Under the pieces are notes generated by a model, which saw only the letters and a program-made list of their open reading frames with translations, had not been told where the DNA came from and made no database searches. Position numbers and translations under genes: made by a program. A stretch of 64,000 nucleotides of DNA from Reyranella sp. (lineage in GTDB: Bacteria; Pseudomonadota; Alphaproteobacteria; Reyranellales; Reyranellaceae). This document shows, in pieces, positions 21,756 through 30,259 of the stretch. Location of the stretch: contig JAIEOV010000058.1 in assembly GCA_019750135.1 (NCBI GenBank), forward strand, positions 59,053-123,052. Direction: 5' to 3'. Numbering within the stretch: the first letter of the stretch is position 1; each line of letters starts with the position of its first letter.

Positions 21756-22075
21756 GCTGAATTGTCCGACAGCTTCATCAGGATGAGGCCGCTCACGATC
21801 AGTACGGCGGCCGCGATGCGTCCGAGGCTGGCCTGCTCCCCCAGGACGACGATGCCGAAGATGAAGGCGCCGGCGGCGCCGATGCCGGTCCACACCGAGT
21901 AGGCGGTGCCGAGCGGCAGCGTCTTCATCGAGATCGACAGCAGCACCATGCTGGCGACCATGCCGACAAGGCTGATGATGGTCGGCCAGAGCTTGGTGAA
22001 GCCCTCGGAATGCTTCATGGCCGAAGCCCACACGATCTCCAGCAGGCCCGCGATACCCAGATATACCCAAGCCAT
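21752..22075 (-). CDS. sugE: SMR-family guanidinium exporter (Gdx/SugE-type)
   Basis: A 107-residue four-helix small multidrug resistance protein. MAWVYLGIAGLLEIVWA carries the essential membrane-embedded Glu (LLEIVWA), and MKTLPLGTAYSVWTGIGA followed by GIVVLGEQASLGRI match the Gdx/SugE subtype rather than EmrE. Gdx proteins export guanidinium in exchange for protons as dual-topology dimers. I start it at ATG 22075, preceded by an aaggaga ribosome site; the ORF-track extension is not needed. Its leader contains a hairpin with an ACGG loop like one half of a guanidine-II riboswitch (see findings). Confidence 0.9.
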   Translation of the reverse strand: MAWVYLGIAGLLEIVWASAMKHSEGFTKLWPTIISLVGMVASMVLLSISMKTLPLGTAYSVWTGIGAAGAFIFGIVVLGEQASLGRIAAAVLIVSGLILMKLSDNSA

Positions 22076-22211
22076 GTCGGCTCTCCTTGTCCAGAGCCGG
22101 GCCGTCCCGGACATGCACCCATTCGACTGGGGGAGGACGTGGCCTCGCGTCCGGCGATGTAGGCAGCCGGCGCGGCGGCTTCAACCAACCGTCGACCGGC
22201 CCTAGAAAAAG

Positions 22212-22694
22212 TCAGGCCGCCTTGCTCTCCGCCGACTTCTTCGGGATCGGCGGTGTAAAGCGGAAGGCGGCGCCCAGCCGGTTCCAGGCGTTGATGTTGG
22301 CGACCGCGACGCTGAGCGCGATCACCTCGTCCTCGCTGAAGTGCCGGCGCACGCTCTCATAGGCCTCGTCCGGCACGCTGCGGCCGTCGAGCCGCGTCAG
22401 CGTCTCGGCCCAGGCGAGCGCCGCGCACTCCTTGTCCGAGAAGATGCCGGCCTCGGGCCAGGTCGCCACCAGGTCGAGCTTCTCCTGCGGCAGGCCGAGC
22501 CGCCGCGACACGTTGAGATGGATTTGCAGGCAGAAGGCGCAGTTGTTGATCTGCGAGACGCGCAGCTTGGCAAGCTCGACGATCGTCTTGTCGAGGCCCG
22601 ACTCCTCGGTGCTCTTGCCCATGGCCAGCAGGGCGGCCTGCGCGGCGGGCGCGCTCTTCTGGAAGGTCTCGTAGGAGATGCGGACGTGCGACAT
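22212..22694 (-). CDS. AhpD/carboxymuconolactone decarboxylase-like protein
   Basis: A 160-residue protein of the AhpD-like peroxidase fold. The CxxC pair is in NNCAFCLQIH (Cys52, Cys55) with the following His, as in AhpD-type alkylhydroperoxidases that reduce peroxides through a redox-active disulfide. The Glu in DKTIVELAKLRVSQIN is also conserved in the family. The end AVANINAWNRLGAAFR is typical. ATG 22694 is chosen because the longer form adds an unrelated tail. Its neighbours do not reveal a substrate, so general peroxide defence is the safest reading. Confidence 0.87.
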   Translation of the reverse strand: MSHVRISYETFQKSAPAAQAALLAMGKSTEESGLDKTIVELAKLRVSQINNCAFCLQIHLNVSRRLGLPQEKLDLVATWPEAGIFSDKECAALAWAETLTRLDGRSVPDEAYESVRRHFSEDEVIALSVAVANINAWNRLGAAFRFTPPIPKKSAESKAA

Positions 22695-22720
22695 GAGCGG
22701 CTCCAGGATATTCGAACTCT

Positions 22721-22748
22721 GATATAGGAAAATCTGGCGTCCTGGCAA
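22721..22748 (-). promoter_or_regulatory. Predicted promoter of the AhpD-like gene
   Basis: Minus-strand TTGCCA (22748-22743) and TATATC (22726-22721) are separated by 16 bases and lie about 27 bases upstream of the AhpD-like start. The surrounding 40 bases are clearly AT-richer than the genes around them. This is a motif match by eye only. Confidence 0.35.
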
Positions 22749-22813
22749 GGCTCAGCCTTTGCAACCATTGATAGATTGACTCGATAGGAATGCAGGCATA
22801 GATAGGAGGGGCG

Positions 22814-23038
22814 ATGACCGACAAGACGAGCGCTCTGATCCTCGAGCAACTGCGCGTCCTTCGCATGGACATGGGTGAGCTGCGCGCGGACGTGCGCGAC
22901 ATGAGGGGACGCCTGACCTCGCTCGAAGTGTCCGCGGCAAATCTGCACGGCGATTTTGCCGGCCAGTCCGAGCGAATCGACCGTCTCGAGGGCCGGCTGG
23001 AGCGGATCGAGCACCGACTGAGACTGCGCGACGCCTGA
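22814..23038 (+). CDS. Small coiled-coil protein
   Basis: A 74-residue hydrophilic protein, almost entirely heptad-like: LILEQLRVLRMDMGELRADVRDMRGRL and later IDRLEGRLERIEHRL. It should form one long amphipathic helix that dimerises or trimerises. Short proteins of this kind are common in alphaproteobacteria and have no assigned function. ATG 22814 follows a strong ggagggg ribosome site, which supports real translation. It precedes the PaaK-like ligase by 66 bases. Confidence 0.7.
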   Translation: MTDKTSALILEQLRVLRMDMGELRADVRDMRGRLTSLEVSAANLHGDFAGQSERIDRLEGRLERIEHRLRLRDA

Positions 23039-23104
23039 GGTGACGCTGCCTTGGCAAGAGGGCGGCGCGGCGGCTACCGTGCCGCAAAGCCAGAGGAAGC
23101 GCCC

Positions 23105-24340
23105 ATGTCCAAGCACTACGACACGCTGGAAACCCGCACGCCGGCCGAGCGCGAGAAGGCGCTGATGCAGGCCCTGCCGCAGCAGATCGCCCACGCCAAG
23201 GCCAACGCTCCGTTCTTCAAGGACTGGCTGAAGGATGTCGATGCCGCCGCGGTGACCTCGCGCGAGGCGCTGGCCAGGCTGCCGGTGCTGCGCAAGTCCA
23301 TGCTGGGCGAGGTGCAGAAGAAGAACCCGCCGATGGGCGGCCTGATCGCCGTGCCCATGAGCAAGGTGCGCCACGTCTTCATGTCGCCCGGCCCGATCTT
23401 CGAGGTCGACACCGACGAGCCCGACTATTTTCGCGGCGCGCGGGCGATGTACGCCGCGGGCTTCCGGCCGGGCCAGGTCGTCTACAACACCTTCTCCTAT
23501 CACCTGACGCCGGCCGGCATCATGATGGAATCGGCCCTGCGCGCGCTGGGCTGCGCCGTCGTCCCGGGCGGCGTCGGCAACACCGAACTGCAGCTCGACG
23601 CCATCGCCGGCATCCGGCCCGACTGCTACGTCGGCACGCCCTCGTTCCTGAAGATTCTGATCGAGAAGGCGGCGGAGCTGGGCAAGGACATCTCCTCGCT
23701 GAAGCATGCCTTCGTCGGCGCCGAGGCTCTGCCGCCGTCATTGCGCCAGATGTTCATCGACAAGGGCATGACCTGCCTGCAGAGCTACGGCACGGCCGAT
23801 GTGGGCACCATCGCCTACGAATCGGAGTCGATCCAGGGCATGACGGTCGACGAGGGCGTGATCGTCGAGATCGTGCGCCCCGGCACCGGCGATCCCGTGC
23901 CCGAAGGCGACGTCGGCGAGGTCGTGGTCACGACCTTCAACCGCGCCTATCCGCTGGTCCGCTTCGGCACCGGCGACATGTCGGCGGTGCTCGCGGGCCC
24001 GAGTCCCTGCGGGCGCACCAACATGCGCATAAAGGGCTGGATGGGACGCGCCGACCAGCGCACCAAGGTGCGCGGCATGTTCGTCGATCCCGAGCAAATC
24101 GCCGAGATCGCCAAGAAGCATCCGGGCATGGGCCGCCTGCGCCTGGTCATCGACTGGGTCAACCAGGCCGACACGATGACGCTCAAGGTCGAGGCGCCAC
24201 AGCCCTCCGCCGATCTCGAGAAGGCGATGGAAGGCACCATCCGCACCGTCTGCAAGGTCGGCGGCAAGGTCGAGTTCGCCCAGCCCGGCAGCCTGCCCAA
24301 CGACGGCAAGGTCATCGACGACGTCCGGAAATACACCTGA
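23105..24340 (+). CDS. Phenylacetate-CoA ligase-like AMP-forming enzyme
   Basis: A 411-residue adenylate-forming enzyme of the PaaK type, which activates an aryl or other carboxylic acid with ATP and CoA. The family pattern is visible in the N-terminal helical region (LPQQIAHAKANAPFFKDWLKDVD), YNTFSYHLTPAGIMMESALRALG, CLQSYGTADVGTIAYE and VVTTFNRAYPLVRFGTGDMS. The usual glycine-rich P-loop is replaced by LIAVPMSKVRHVFMSPGP, where PaaK has an SSGTTG motif, so activity toward a classical substrate is uncertain. No paa oxygenase genes are present. ATG 23105 is chosen after an aggaagcgccc ribosome site. Confidence 0.82.
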   Translation: MSKHYDTLETRTPAEREKALMQALPQQIAHAKANAPFFKDWLKDVDAAAVTSREALARLPVLRKSMLGEVQKKNPPMGGLIAVPMSKVRHVFMSPGPIFEVDTDEPDYFRGARAMYAAGFRPGQVVYNTFSYHLTPAGIMMESALRALGCAVVPGGVGNTELQLDAIAGIRPDCYVGTPSFLKILIEKAAELGKDISSLKHAFVGAEALPPSLRQMFIDKGMTCLQSYGTADVGTIAYESESIQGMTVDEGVIVEIVRPGTGDPVPEGDVGEVVVTTFNRAYPLVRFGTGDMSAVLAGPSPCGRTNMRIKGWMGRADQRTKVRGMFVDPEQIAEIAKKHPGMGRLRLVIDWVNQADTMTLKVEAPQPSADLEKAMEGTIRTVCKVGGKVEFAQPGSLPNDGKVIDDVRKYT

Positions 24341-24425
24341 TCCACCTCGGTTTCTGAAAGAGCCTGTTGACCCGTCCCTTGGGGCCGGCCTCATAAGGCT
24401 GCGGTCAGCAAGAACGAGGTGCGTT

Positions 24426-25466
24426 GTGAATGGCTCGACCGAATTCCTGAACCCGTCCGAGGCCGCCCGCCGGCTTGGCATCTCGACCAAGGCCCTGCGG
24501 CTCTACGAGCAGCGCGGCCTTCTTGCGCCTGTTCGCACCACCGCCGGATGGCGCGCCTACGGTCCTGACGAGATGAGCCGGGCCGCCGATATCGCGGCGC
24601 TGCGGGCGCTTGGTTTCAGCCTGGCGGAGATCGCGCGGATGCTGAAAGGCGACCGTGACATGCTCGCGCCGGCGCTGGCCGCCCATCAGGCCGGCCTCGA
24701 GACTTGGATCCGTGAGCTCGGCGCCACCGTGGAAAGGGTCCGCGGGCTCCGCGACGACCTCGAGCGCGGCCAGGCGCTGACGGCGGGCGATCTGGCGCGG
24801 CTGCTGGTATCGGCCGAGCCGCGCGTCGCTTTCGACCTGCCCTGGCCCTGGGGCGGCGAGCGGTTCGAGCTGCGCGACGTCCGGTCGTTGAACTACATCA
24901 CCGGCCCGCTGGGCAGCGGCAAGACACGGCTGGCGAAGTGCCTCGCGGAGGCGCTGCCGGGCGCTGTATTCCTTGGTCTCGATCGATCGGCGGACGGCGC
25001 GGACGCCAGCCTGAAGTCGCGGGTCGACCGCTCGCTCGCGGCCCTCGTCGAGGATGGCGCCACGGCATCGGCCGCCCTGGTCGCGCTGCTCGCCTGCCTG
25101 GAAGCCGAAGGTCCGTCCATGCAGGTCGTCGACATGCTGGAGCAGGGCCTCGACGAGGCCACCCAGGAGGCGCTGATCGCGCGGCTTCGCCGGCGTGGTC
25201 CCGGTGCGCGGCCGCTCTTCGTGCTGACGCGCTCCACCGCCATCCTCGACCTGGACGCCGTCGGCGCCGACGAAGCCATCCTCTATTGCCCCGCCAACCA
25301 CAGCGTTCCGCTCACCGTCGCGCCGTATCCCGGCTCACCGGGCTACGAGGCGCTTGCCTCCTGCCTGGCCTCGCCTGAAGTCCGGGCGCGGACGGAAGGC
25401 GTGATCGCGTGGCGACCGCCCGCGAAGGATCCTGCGCCGCCGGCACTGGGCCACCCGCCTCAGTGA
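24426..25466 (+). CDS. MerR-type regulator fused to a P-loop ATPase-like domain
   Basis: A 346-residue fusion. Residues 8-75 are a MerR winged helix (PSEAARRLGISTKALRLYEQRGLL, then GWRAYGPDEM and LGFSLAEIARML). A short coiled linker (84-115) follows. Residues 140-330 resemble a reduced ABC-type nucleotide-binding domain: Walker A TGPLGSGKTRLAK (159-171), a Walker B/D-loop-like MQVVDMLEQGLDEATQEAL and a following strand LFVLTRSTAILDL. I see no clear ABC signature motif. Most MerR proteins end in a small effector domain, so an ATP-binding effector domain is unusual. It starts at GTG 24426. The target and ligand are unknown. Confidence 0.8.
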   Translation: MNGSTEFLNPSEAARRLGISTKALRLYEQRGLLAPVRTTAGWRAYGPDEMSRAADIAALRALGFSLAEIARMLKGDRDMLAPALAAHQAGLETWIRELGATVERVRGLRDDLERGQALTAGDLARLLVSAEPRVAFDLPWPWGGERFELRDVRSLNYITGPLGSGKTRLAKCLAEALPGAVFLGLDRSADGADASLKSRVDRSLAALVEDGATASAALVALLACLEAEGPSMQVVDMLEQGLDEATQEALIARLRRRGPGARPLFVLTRSTAILDLDAVGADEAILYCPANHSVPLTVAPYPGSPGYEALASCLASPEVRARTEGVIAWRPPAKDPAPPALGHPPQ

Positions 25467-25480
25467 AGGATGTGCCGTGA

Positions 25481-26485
25481 TCAGTTGACGTCGAGCTGCA
25501 GCCCTTCCTTGTCGATCACGCTCTTCCAGAGGGCGATCTGCGCGTTCACGAACTTGCCGAACTCCTCGGGCGTGCCATAGGCCGGGAAGCCCGCCATCTG
25601 CTCGAACTTCTCCTTGGTCTTGGGATCGTTCAGCCACGCCTTCATCTGGGCGTTGTATGACTCGATGATCGGCTTGGGCGTCGCCGCCGGCAGGAACACC
25701 CCAAACCAGGTCGAGACGTCGAAGGGCTTCAGCTCGGGCATGGTCTCGCAGATCGGCACCAGGTCGGGCGTCAGCGGATTGCGCTGCGCCGAAGTGATGC
25801 CGAGCGCCCGGAGCTTGCCGGCACGCACGAACTCGATGCTGCTGGTGAGGTTGTCGAAGAAGAACTGGGTCACCCCGGCCATCAGGTCCTGCAGGGCGGG
25901 CGCGGCGCCGCGATAGGGGATGTGCTCGGCCTTGGTGCCGGTGAGCTGGAGGAACCAGGCGCCCGACAGGTGCGGCGACTGACCGGTGCCGGACGAGGCG
26001 TAGGAGGCCTTGCCGTTCTGGGCCTTCAGCCAGGCGACGAATTCAGGGACCGTCTTGGCCGGCACCGAGGGATGGACCACCAGCACGTTGGGCGCGGTGA
26101 TGACGCAGGAAACCGGCGCGAGGCTCTGCGGCCCGTAGGGCATATTGCGGTAGAGCGAGTAGGCGATCGATTGCGGGCCGATATTGCCCATCAGGGCGGT
26201 GAGGCCGTCGGGCGCCGACTTCACGACTTCGTTGGAGCCGATGACGCCGCCTGCCCCCGACTTGTTGTCGGCCACGCAGGACTGGCCCCAGGCCTGCTGG
26301 AGGTACTGGGCCAGCAGGCGGGCGACGATGTCGGTGGTGCCGCCGGGGGCCGCCGGGACGACGATGCGGACTCCCTGGCTCGGCTTCCACGAGCCGTCGG
26401 CGGCGGCACCACGCGACAATAGATTGGCCACCGGCAGAATGGTCGCAGCGGCCAGGGCCGAGCGGCGGGAAAGCAAGCGTTTCAC
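25481..26485 (-). CDS. Bug/TctC-family periplasmic solute receptor
   Basis: A 334-residue periplasmic binding protein of the Bug (tripartite tricarboxylate receptor) family. GTG 26485, with an upstream gaggaaac ribosome site, gives a Tat-like or Sec signal (MKRLLSRRSALAAATILPVANLL). The mature part has the family pattern: VRIVVPAAPGGTTDIVARLLAQYL, VVDNKSGAGGVIGS-type loop (here VADNKSGAGGVIGS) and HIPYRGAAPALQDLMAG. No TctA/TctB membrane genes are adjacent, the usual state for orphan Bug receptors. Ligands are small carboxylates or related compounds. It diverges from the Tat-exported methyltransferase-like gene. Confidence 0.9.
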   Translation of the reverse strand: MKRLLSRRSALAAATILPVANLLSRGAAADGSWKPSQGVRIVVPAAPGGTTDIVARLLAQYLQQAWGQSCVADNKSGAGGVIGSNEVVKSAPDGLTALMGNIGPQSIAYSLYRNMPYGPQSLAPVSCVITAPNVLVVHPSVPAKTVPEFVAWLKAQNGKASYASSGTGQSPHLSGAWFLQLTGTKAEHIPYRGAAPALQDLMAGVTQFFFDNLTSSIEFVRAGKLRALGITSAQRNPLTPDLVPICETMPELKPFDVSTWFGVFLPAATPKPIIESYNAQMKAWLNDPKTKEKFEQMAGFPAYGTPEEFGKFVNAQIALWKSVIDKEGLQLDVN

Positions 26486-26633
26486 GGGTTTCCTCGTCGT
26501 TCATTAAATATCGTTTAGGTCTTCCCGTAACACGGGCGCACTGGCAAATCCGCCACATTTCCCGTATCAATTCGTTGTGCGGTTGCCCCGGATTCCCCTC
26601 CTTCAAATGGGGGCCGCGCCAAGGAGGATTATT

Positions 26634-27506
26634 TTGAAGAGACGCACCTTCGTCTCCGGCAGCGCGGCGCTGGCTGCCGCCGGTTTTGCATCGACGACCG
26701 CCCAGGCGGCGAGCATCAAGCCCTACAGCTGGGACCTCAATCCGCCGACCGACACGCGCGAGAACTTCATCGCCTGGGGCAAGTCCCGTGGCGAGGATCC
26801 CGTGTTCCTCGGTCAGCGCTGGGATCGCTTCCAGGCCCTGGTCCGCAACAAGGACATCTGGGGCCAGGCGACCATCCGCGCCTTCCTGCTGACGCCGCGC
26901 GAAGAGTTCTCGGCGATCAACCCGGCGATCCACAAGCGTGCTTACGAGCACGCCTTCCTCGACATCGGCTATGGCGTGACGATGTCCGGCCCGCACGTCC
27001 AGGGCCGCATGACCAACGTGATCGACGTCAAGCGCGGCGAGAAGGTGCTGGAGATCGGCACCGGGTCGGGCGTGCAGTCGGCCTATATCGCCAACCTGAC
27101 CGAGAACGCCTACACGATCGAGATCATCGCGCCGCTGGCGGCCCGCACCCGCGGCCTCTACGACAAGCTGATCGAGAAGGGCTACACCGAGTTCAAGCAC
27201 ATCAAGACCAAGGCGGCCGACGGCTACTACGGTTGGGAAGAGGCCGGCCCCTTCGACAAGATCATCGTGACCTGCGGCATCGACCACGTGCCGCCGCCGC
27301 TCCTGCAGCAGCTGAAGTCGGGCGGCCTGATGGTCATCCCGGTCGGCCCGCCGGGTGCGCAGCGCGTGCTCAAGGTGACCAAGACCCAGGGCGCCGACGG
27401 CTCGATCACGACGAGCCGCGAGGACATCTACGGCGGCAAGATCGTGCCGTTCGTGCCCTTCACCAAGCTTGAAGGCGACAAGATCGTCGGTACGCATAAC
27501 CGCTAG
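26634..27506 (+). CDS. Tat-exported PIMT-like methyltransferase-fold protein
   Basis: A 290-residue protein whose mature part resembles protein-L-isoaspartate O-methyltransferase: GEKVLEIGTGSGVQSAYIANLT (SAM motif I), GYYGWEEAGPFDKIIVTCGIDHVPPPLLQQLKSGGLMVIPVG (motifs II-III). The start is TTG 26634, seven bases after a perfect aaggagg ribosome site, giving MKRRTFVSGSAALAAAGFAS, a twin-arginine signal ending in TAQA. The ORF-track start adds 19 residues before that signal. Export is odd because SAM is a cytoplasmic cofactor; either the fold has another role or SAM binding occurs before folded export. It is followed by the membrane spermidine-synthase-like gene. Confidence 0.8.
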   Translation: MKRRTFVSGSAALAAAGFASTTAQAASIKPYSWDLNPPTDTRENFIAWGKSRGEDPVFLGQRWDRFQALVRNKDIWGQATIRAFLLTPREEFSAINPAIHKRAYEHAFLDIGYGVTMSGPHVQGRMTNVIDVKRGEKVLEIGTGSGVQSAYIANLTENAYTIEIIAPLAARTRGLYDKLIEKGYTEFKHIKTKAADGYYGWEEAGPFDKIIVTCGIDHVPPPLLQQLKSGGLMVIPVGPPGAQRVLKVTKTQGADGSITTSREDIYGGKIVPFVPFTKLEGDKIVGTHNR

Positions 27507-27586
27507 GCGGGTGCGTTGAGGGGCTGCGCGCACTGCACGCGCAGCCCACCTCGGCCGCAACGACGGCCCAACAACGGAGTCCCCCC

Positions 27587-30259
27587 TTGACCGTCACGGT
27601 CGATCTCGACCATCGCCCGCCGCTTACCTTTTACCTGTCCGTAGGCCTCGTCGCCGGCAGCATCATTGCGCTGCAGATCGGCATCATGCGCGTGTTCTCC
27701 GTCGGCAGCTGGGCCCATTTCGGCTCGCTGGTGGTGAGCCTCGCCATGTTCGGCTTCGGCCTGACCAGCGCCGTGATGTGCGTCGGCAAGGGCTGGTTCG
27801 AACGCCACTGGGTAGGTGCGGTCAAGGGTGCCTTGCTGGCCTTCGGCCCGCTGATGGTGGTGTGCAACCTCGCCGCCCAGCAGGTGCCGTTCAACGCCAT
27901 CTTCCTGGTGTCGGATCCGATGCAGAAGTGGCGCCTCTTTGCCAACTTCGTGCTCTACTTTTTGCCATTCCTGGCGGGCGCCCTCTATCTCGGCGTCGTC
28001 TTCCTCAAGGCGCAGAAGTCCTTCAACCGCGTCTACTTCGCCGATCTCGTCGGCTCGGGCCTGTGCGGTCTCTCCGTGCTGCTCGCCATGTACTACTTCC
28101 GCCCCGACGACCTGATCATGGCGCCGCTGCTGCTGTGGCTGGCGGGCGGCATCCTGTGGTTCGTGGCGCTGGGCGACCGGCGCGGCATCCTGGCCATCGT
28201 GATCGTGGCCATCCTGTCGGCGGCGGTGCACTACACGGCGCCGGGCGTGCTCGGCATCCCCAAGCTCGCCGTGTCGGACTACAAGGGCGTCAGCTACGCC
28301 CGCAAGTTCCCCGACAACCAGCGCACCTACGAGCGCGCCTCGCCGTTCGGCTACCTCGAAATCTACTCGAGCTCGTACCTGCACTTCGCGCCGGGCCAGT
28401 CGGACAACGCGGCGTTCAACCTGCCGACCATGCCGAAGAACGCCTATCTCGGCCTCTACATCGACTCCGAGGGCCCGTCAGGCATCATCAAGGACCTGCC
28501 GGCGAACGAGACGGCGTACTTCAAGTACCTGTCGATGTACTACCCGTACATCCTGAAGCAGAACCCGGACACCTTCGTCGTGCAGTTCGGCGGCGGCATC
28601 TCGACCGCGGTGGCGCTGAAAGCGGGCTCGGCCCATGTCACGGTCGCCGAGGGCAATCCCGCGATCCTGACGGCGTTCCGTGAGGACAAGGGGCTGCGCG
28701 ACTTCACCGGCGACATCCTCAACAACCCCAAGGTCTCCGTCATCGACTATGACGGCCGCCTCTACGTCGCCCATACCAAGAACCGTTACGACGTCATCGA
28801 TCTGTCGCTGGCCGATTCAGCCGGCCTGTCGAGTCCCGGCGGCTTCTCCATCGTCGAGAAGTATTCCTATACCCGCGAGGCGATGAGCGCCTACATGCGG
28901 GCGCTGAAGCCGGGCGGCATCCTCTCGGTCACGCTGTGGAACAAGGAAGAGCCGCCCAAGTCGGTGCTGAAGCTCTACGCCACCATGGTGGCCGCGGCGC
29001 GCGATGTTGAAGGCGCCGACGTCGCCAAGGATTTCTACGTCGCGTCGTCCTATCTCTCGACGGCGACGGTCCTGTTCAAGCGCGGCGGCTTCACGCCGGA
29101 GGAGATCGCCCAGCTCAACGCCCACACCAAGGCGATGTCGTTCGACGCAATCTACTATCCCGGCATCAAGGTCGACACGGCCGACCTGAAGCAGATCCTG
29201 CAGGACTACCACGACCAGTTCTTCTTCGAGGGCGCGCCGGCCGATCCGACGGCCCCGTCGGAAGAAAAGGAGCCCAACGACAAGCCGCCGCCCGGCATGA
29301 CCACGACCGGCACCGACGGCAAGACCGATGCCAAGGATGACGAGTCTGCCGGGCCGCGTGTGCCCGCCACTGTGCTCGGTCGGCTGGCGTGGCACTACCT
29401 GATCAACGGCGGCTGGGACAAGGTGGCGGACGAGTATGTCTTCGACACCCGCGTGCTCACCAATCACCAGCCGTACTTCGCCGCCTACATCAAGGTGAAG
29501 GACCTCTTGAACTTCACCGACCGGCTCGAGCTGGTGCAGGACGAGTGGGGCTATCTGCTCTTGTGGGCGACGCTCGGCATCGCCGCCATCTTCGCCTTCA
29601 CCCTGGTGCTGTTCCCCCTGATCTTCGGCTGGCGCACCATCTTCAGCCGCTATCCCGGCAAGTTCGGGACGATGATCTATTTCCTCTGCCTGGGGCTGGG
29701 CTACATCATCGTCGAGGTGGGCATGATCTCCCACTTCATCCTGGCGCTCTCCAACGCCACGGTGTCGGCGTCGGTGCTGATCACCGGCATGCTGGTCTTC
29801 TCCGGCATCGGCAGCTTCTTCTCCGAGCGTTACCTCGATCGCGCGCGTAGCGTGATGCCCAGGATCTTCCTGGCGATCTTCGCGATCCTGGCCTTCTACG
29901 CCTTCACTATCGACTACGCGCTCGATTGGATCGGCACGCTGCCCTATGCGCTGCGCATCGTGCTCTGCCTGCTGCTGATCCTGCCGCCGGCGTTCCTGAT
30001 GGGTTTCCCCATGCCGACGGCGATGACCACGCTGGGCCGGCTGGGCAAGGACCACATGTTCCTGTGGGCCTGGGGCATCAATGGCTGCTTCTCGGTGATC
30101 GGCGCCGCGCTGGTGCCGATCGTGGCAACGAGCTTCGGCTTGCCCGCCGTGGTGCTGGTCGGCGCCTTCGCCTATCTCGTGGCCCTGCCGGCGTTCTTCT
30201 CCGTGCTGATGCCGCTCAAGCCCCAGATGGTGGGGGCGGGGCGGCCTGCGGCCGCGTGA
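27587..30259 (+). CDS. Large membrane protein with spermidine-synthase-like domain
   Basis: A 890-residue polytopic inner-membrane protein. About seven N-terminal membrane segments (residues 12-215) are followed by a soluble Rossmann-like domain (about 230-640) and a further set of about seven segments (655-885). The soluble part has the aminopropyltransferase-like nucleotide motif FVVQFGGGISTAVALKAGSAHVTVAEGNP and the later KNRYDVIDLSLADSAG. A Pro/Lys/Asp-rich insert (PSEEKEPNDKPPPG, near 555-585) precedes the second membrane block. It starts at TTG 27587. The catalysed reaction is unknown; such fused proteins are often only named by homology. Confidence 0.78.
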   Translation: MTVTVDLDHRPPLTFYLSVGLVAGSIIALQIGIMRVFSVGSWAHFGSLVVSLAMFGFGLTSAVMCVGKGWFERHWVGAVKGALLAFGPLMVVCNLAAQQVPFNAIFLVSDPMQKWRLFANFVLYFLPFLAGALYLGVVFLKAQKSFNRVYFADLVGSGLCGLSVLLAMYYFRPDDLIMAPLLLWLAGGILWFVALGDRRGILAIVIVAILSAAVHYTAPGVLGIPKLAVSDYKGVSYARKFPDNQRTYERASPFGYLEIYSSSYLHFAPGQSDNAAFNLPTMPKNAYLGLYIDSEGPSGIIKDLPANETAYFKYLSMYYPYILKQNPDTFVVQFGGGISTAVALKAGSAHVTVAEGNPAILTAFREDKGLRDFTGDILNNPKVSVIDYDGRLYVAHTKNRYDVIDLSLADSAGLSSPGGFSIVEKYSYTREAMSAYMRALKPGGILSVTLWNKEEPPKSVLKLYATMVAAARDVEGADVAKDFYVASSYLSTATVLFKRGGFTPEEIAQLNAHTKAMSFDAIYYPGIKVDTADLKQILQDYHDQFFFEGAPADPTAPSEEKEPNDKPPPGMTTTGTDGKTDAKDDESAGPRVPATVLGRLAWHYLINGGWDKVADEYVFDTRVLTNHQPYFAAYIKVKDLLNFTDRLELVQDEWGYLLLWATLGIAAIFAFTLVLFPLIFGWRTIFSRYPGKFGTMIYFLCLGLGYIIVEVGMISHFILALSNATVSASVLITGMLVFSGIGSFFSERYLDRARSVMPRIFLAIFAILAFYAFTIDYALDWIGTLPYALRIVLCLLLILPPAFLMGFPMPTAMTTLGRLGKDHMFLWAWGINGCFSVIGAALVPIVATSFGLPAVVLVGAFAYLVALPAFFSVLMPLKPQMVGAGRPAAA

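Noticed and set aside
22076-22200. Guanidine-III riboswitch before the SMR gene
   Set aside because: A ccggacg and a ggacaag element are both present, but the stems are in the wrong order to form the required pseudoknot, so only the weaker guanidine-II-like hairpin is reported.
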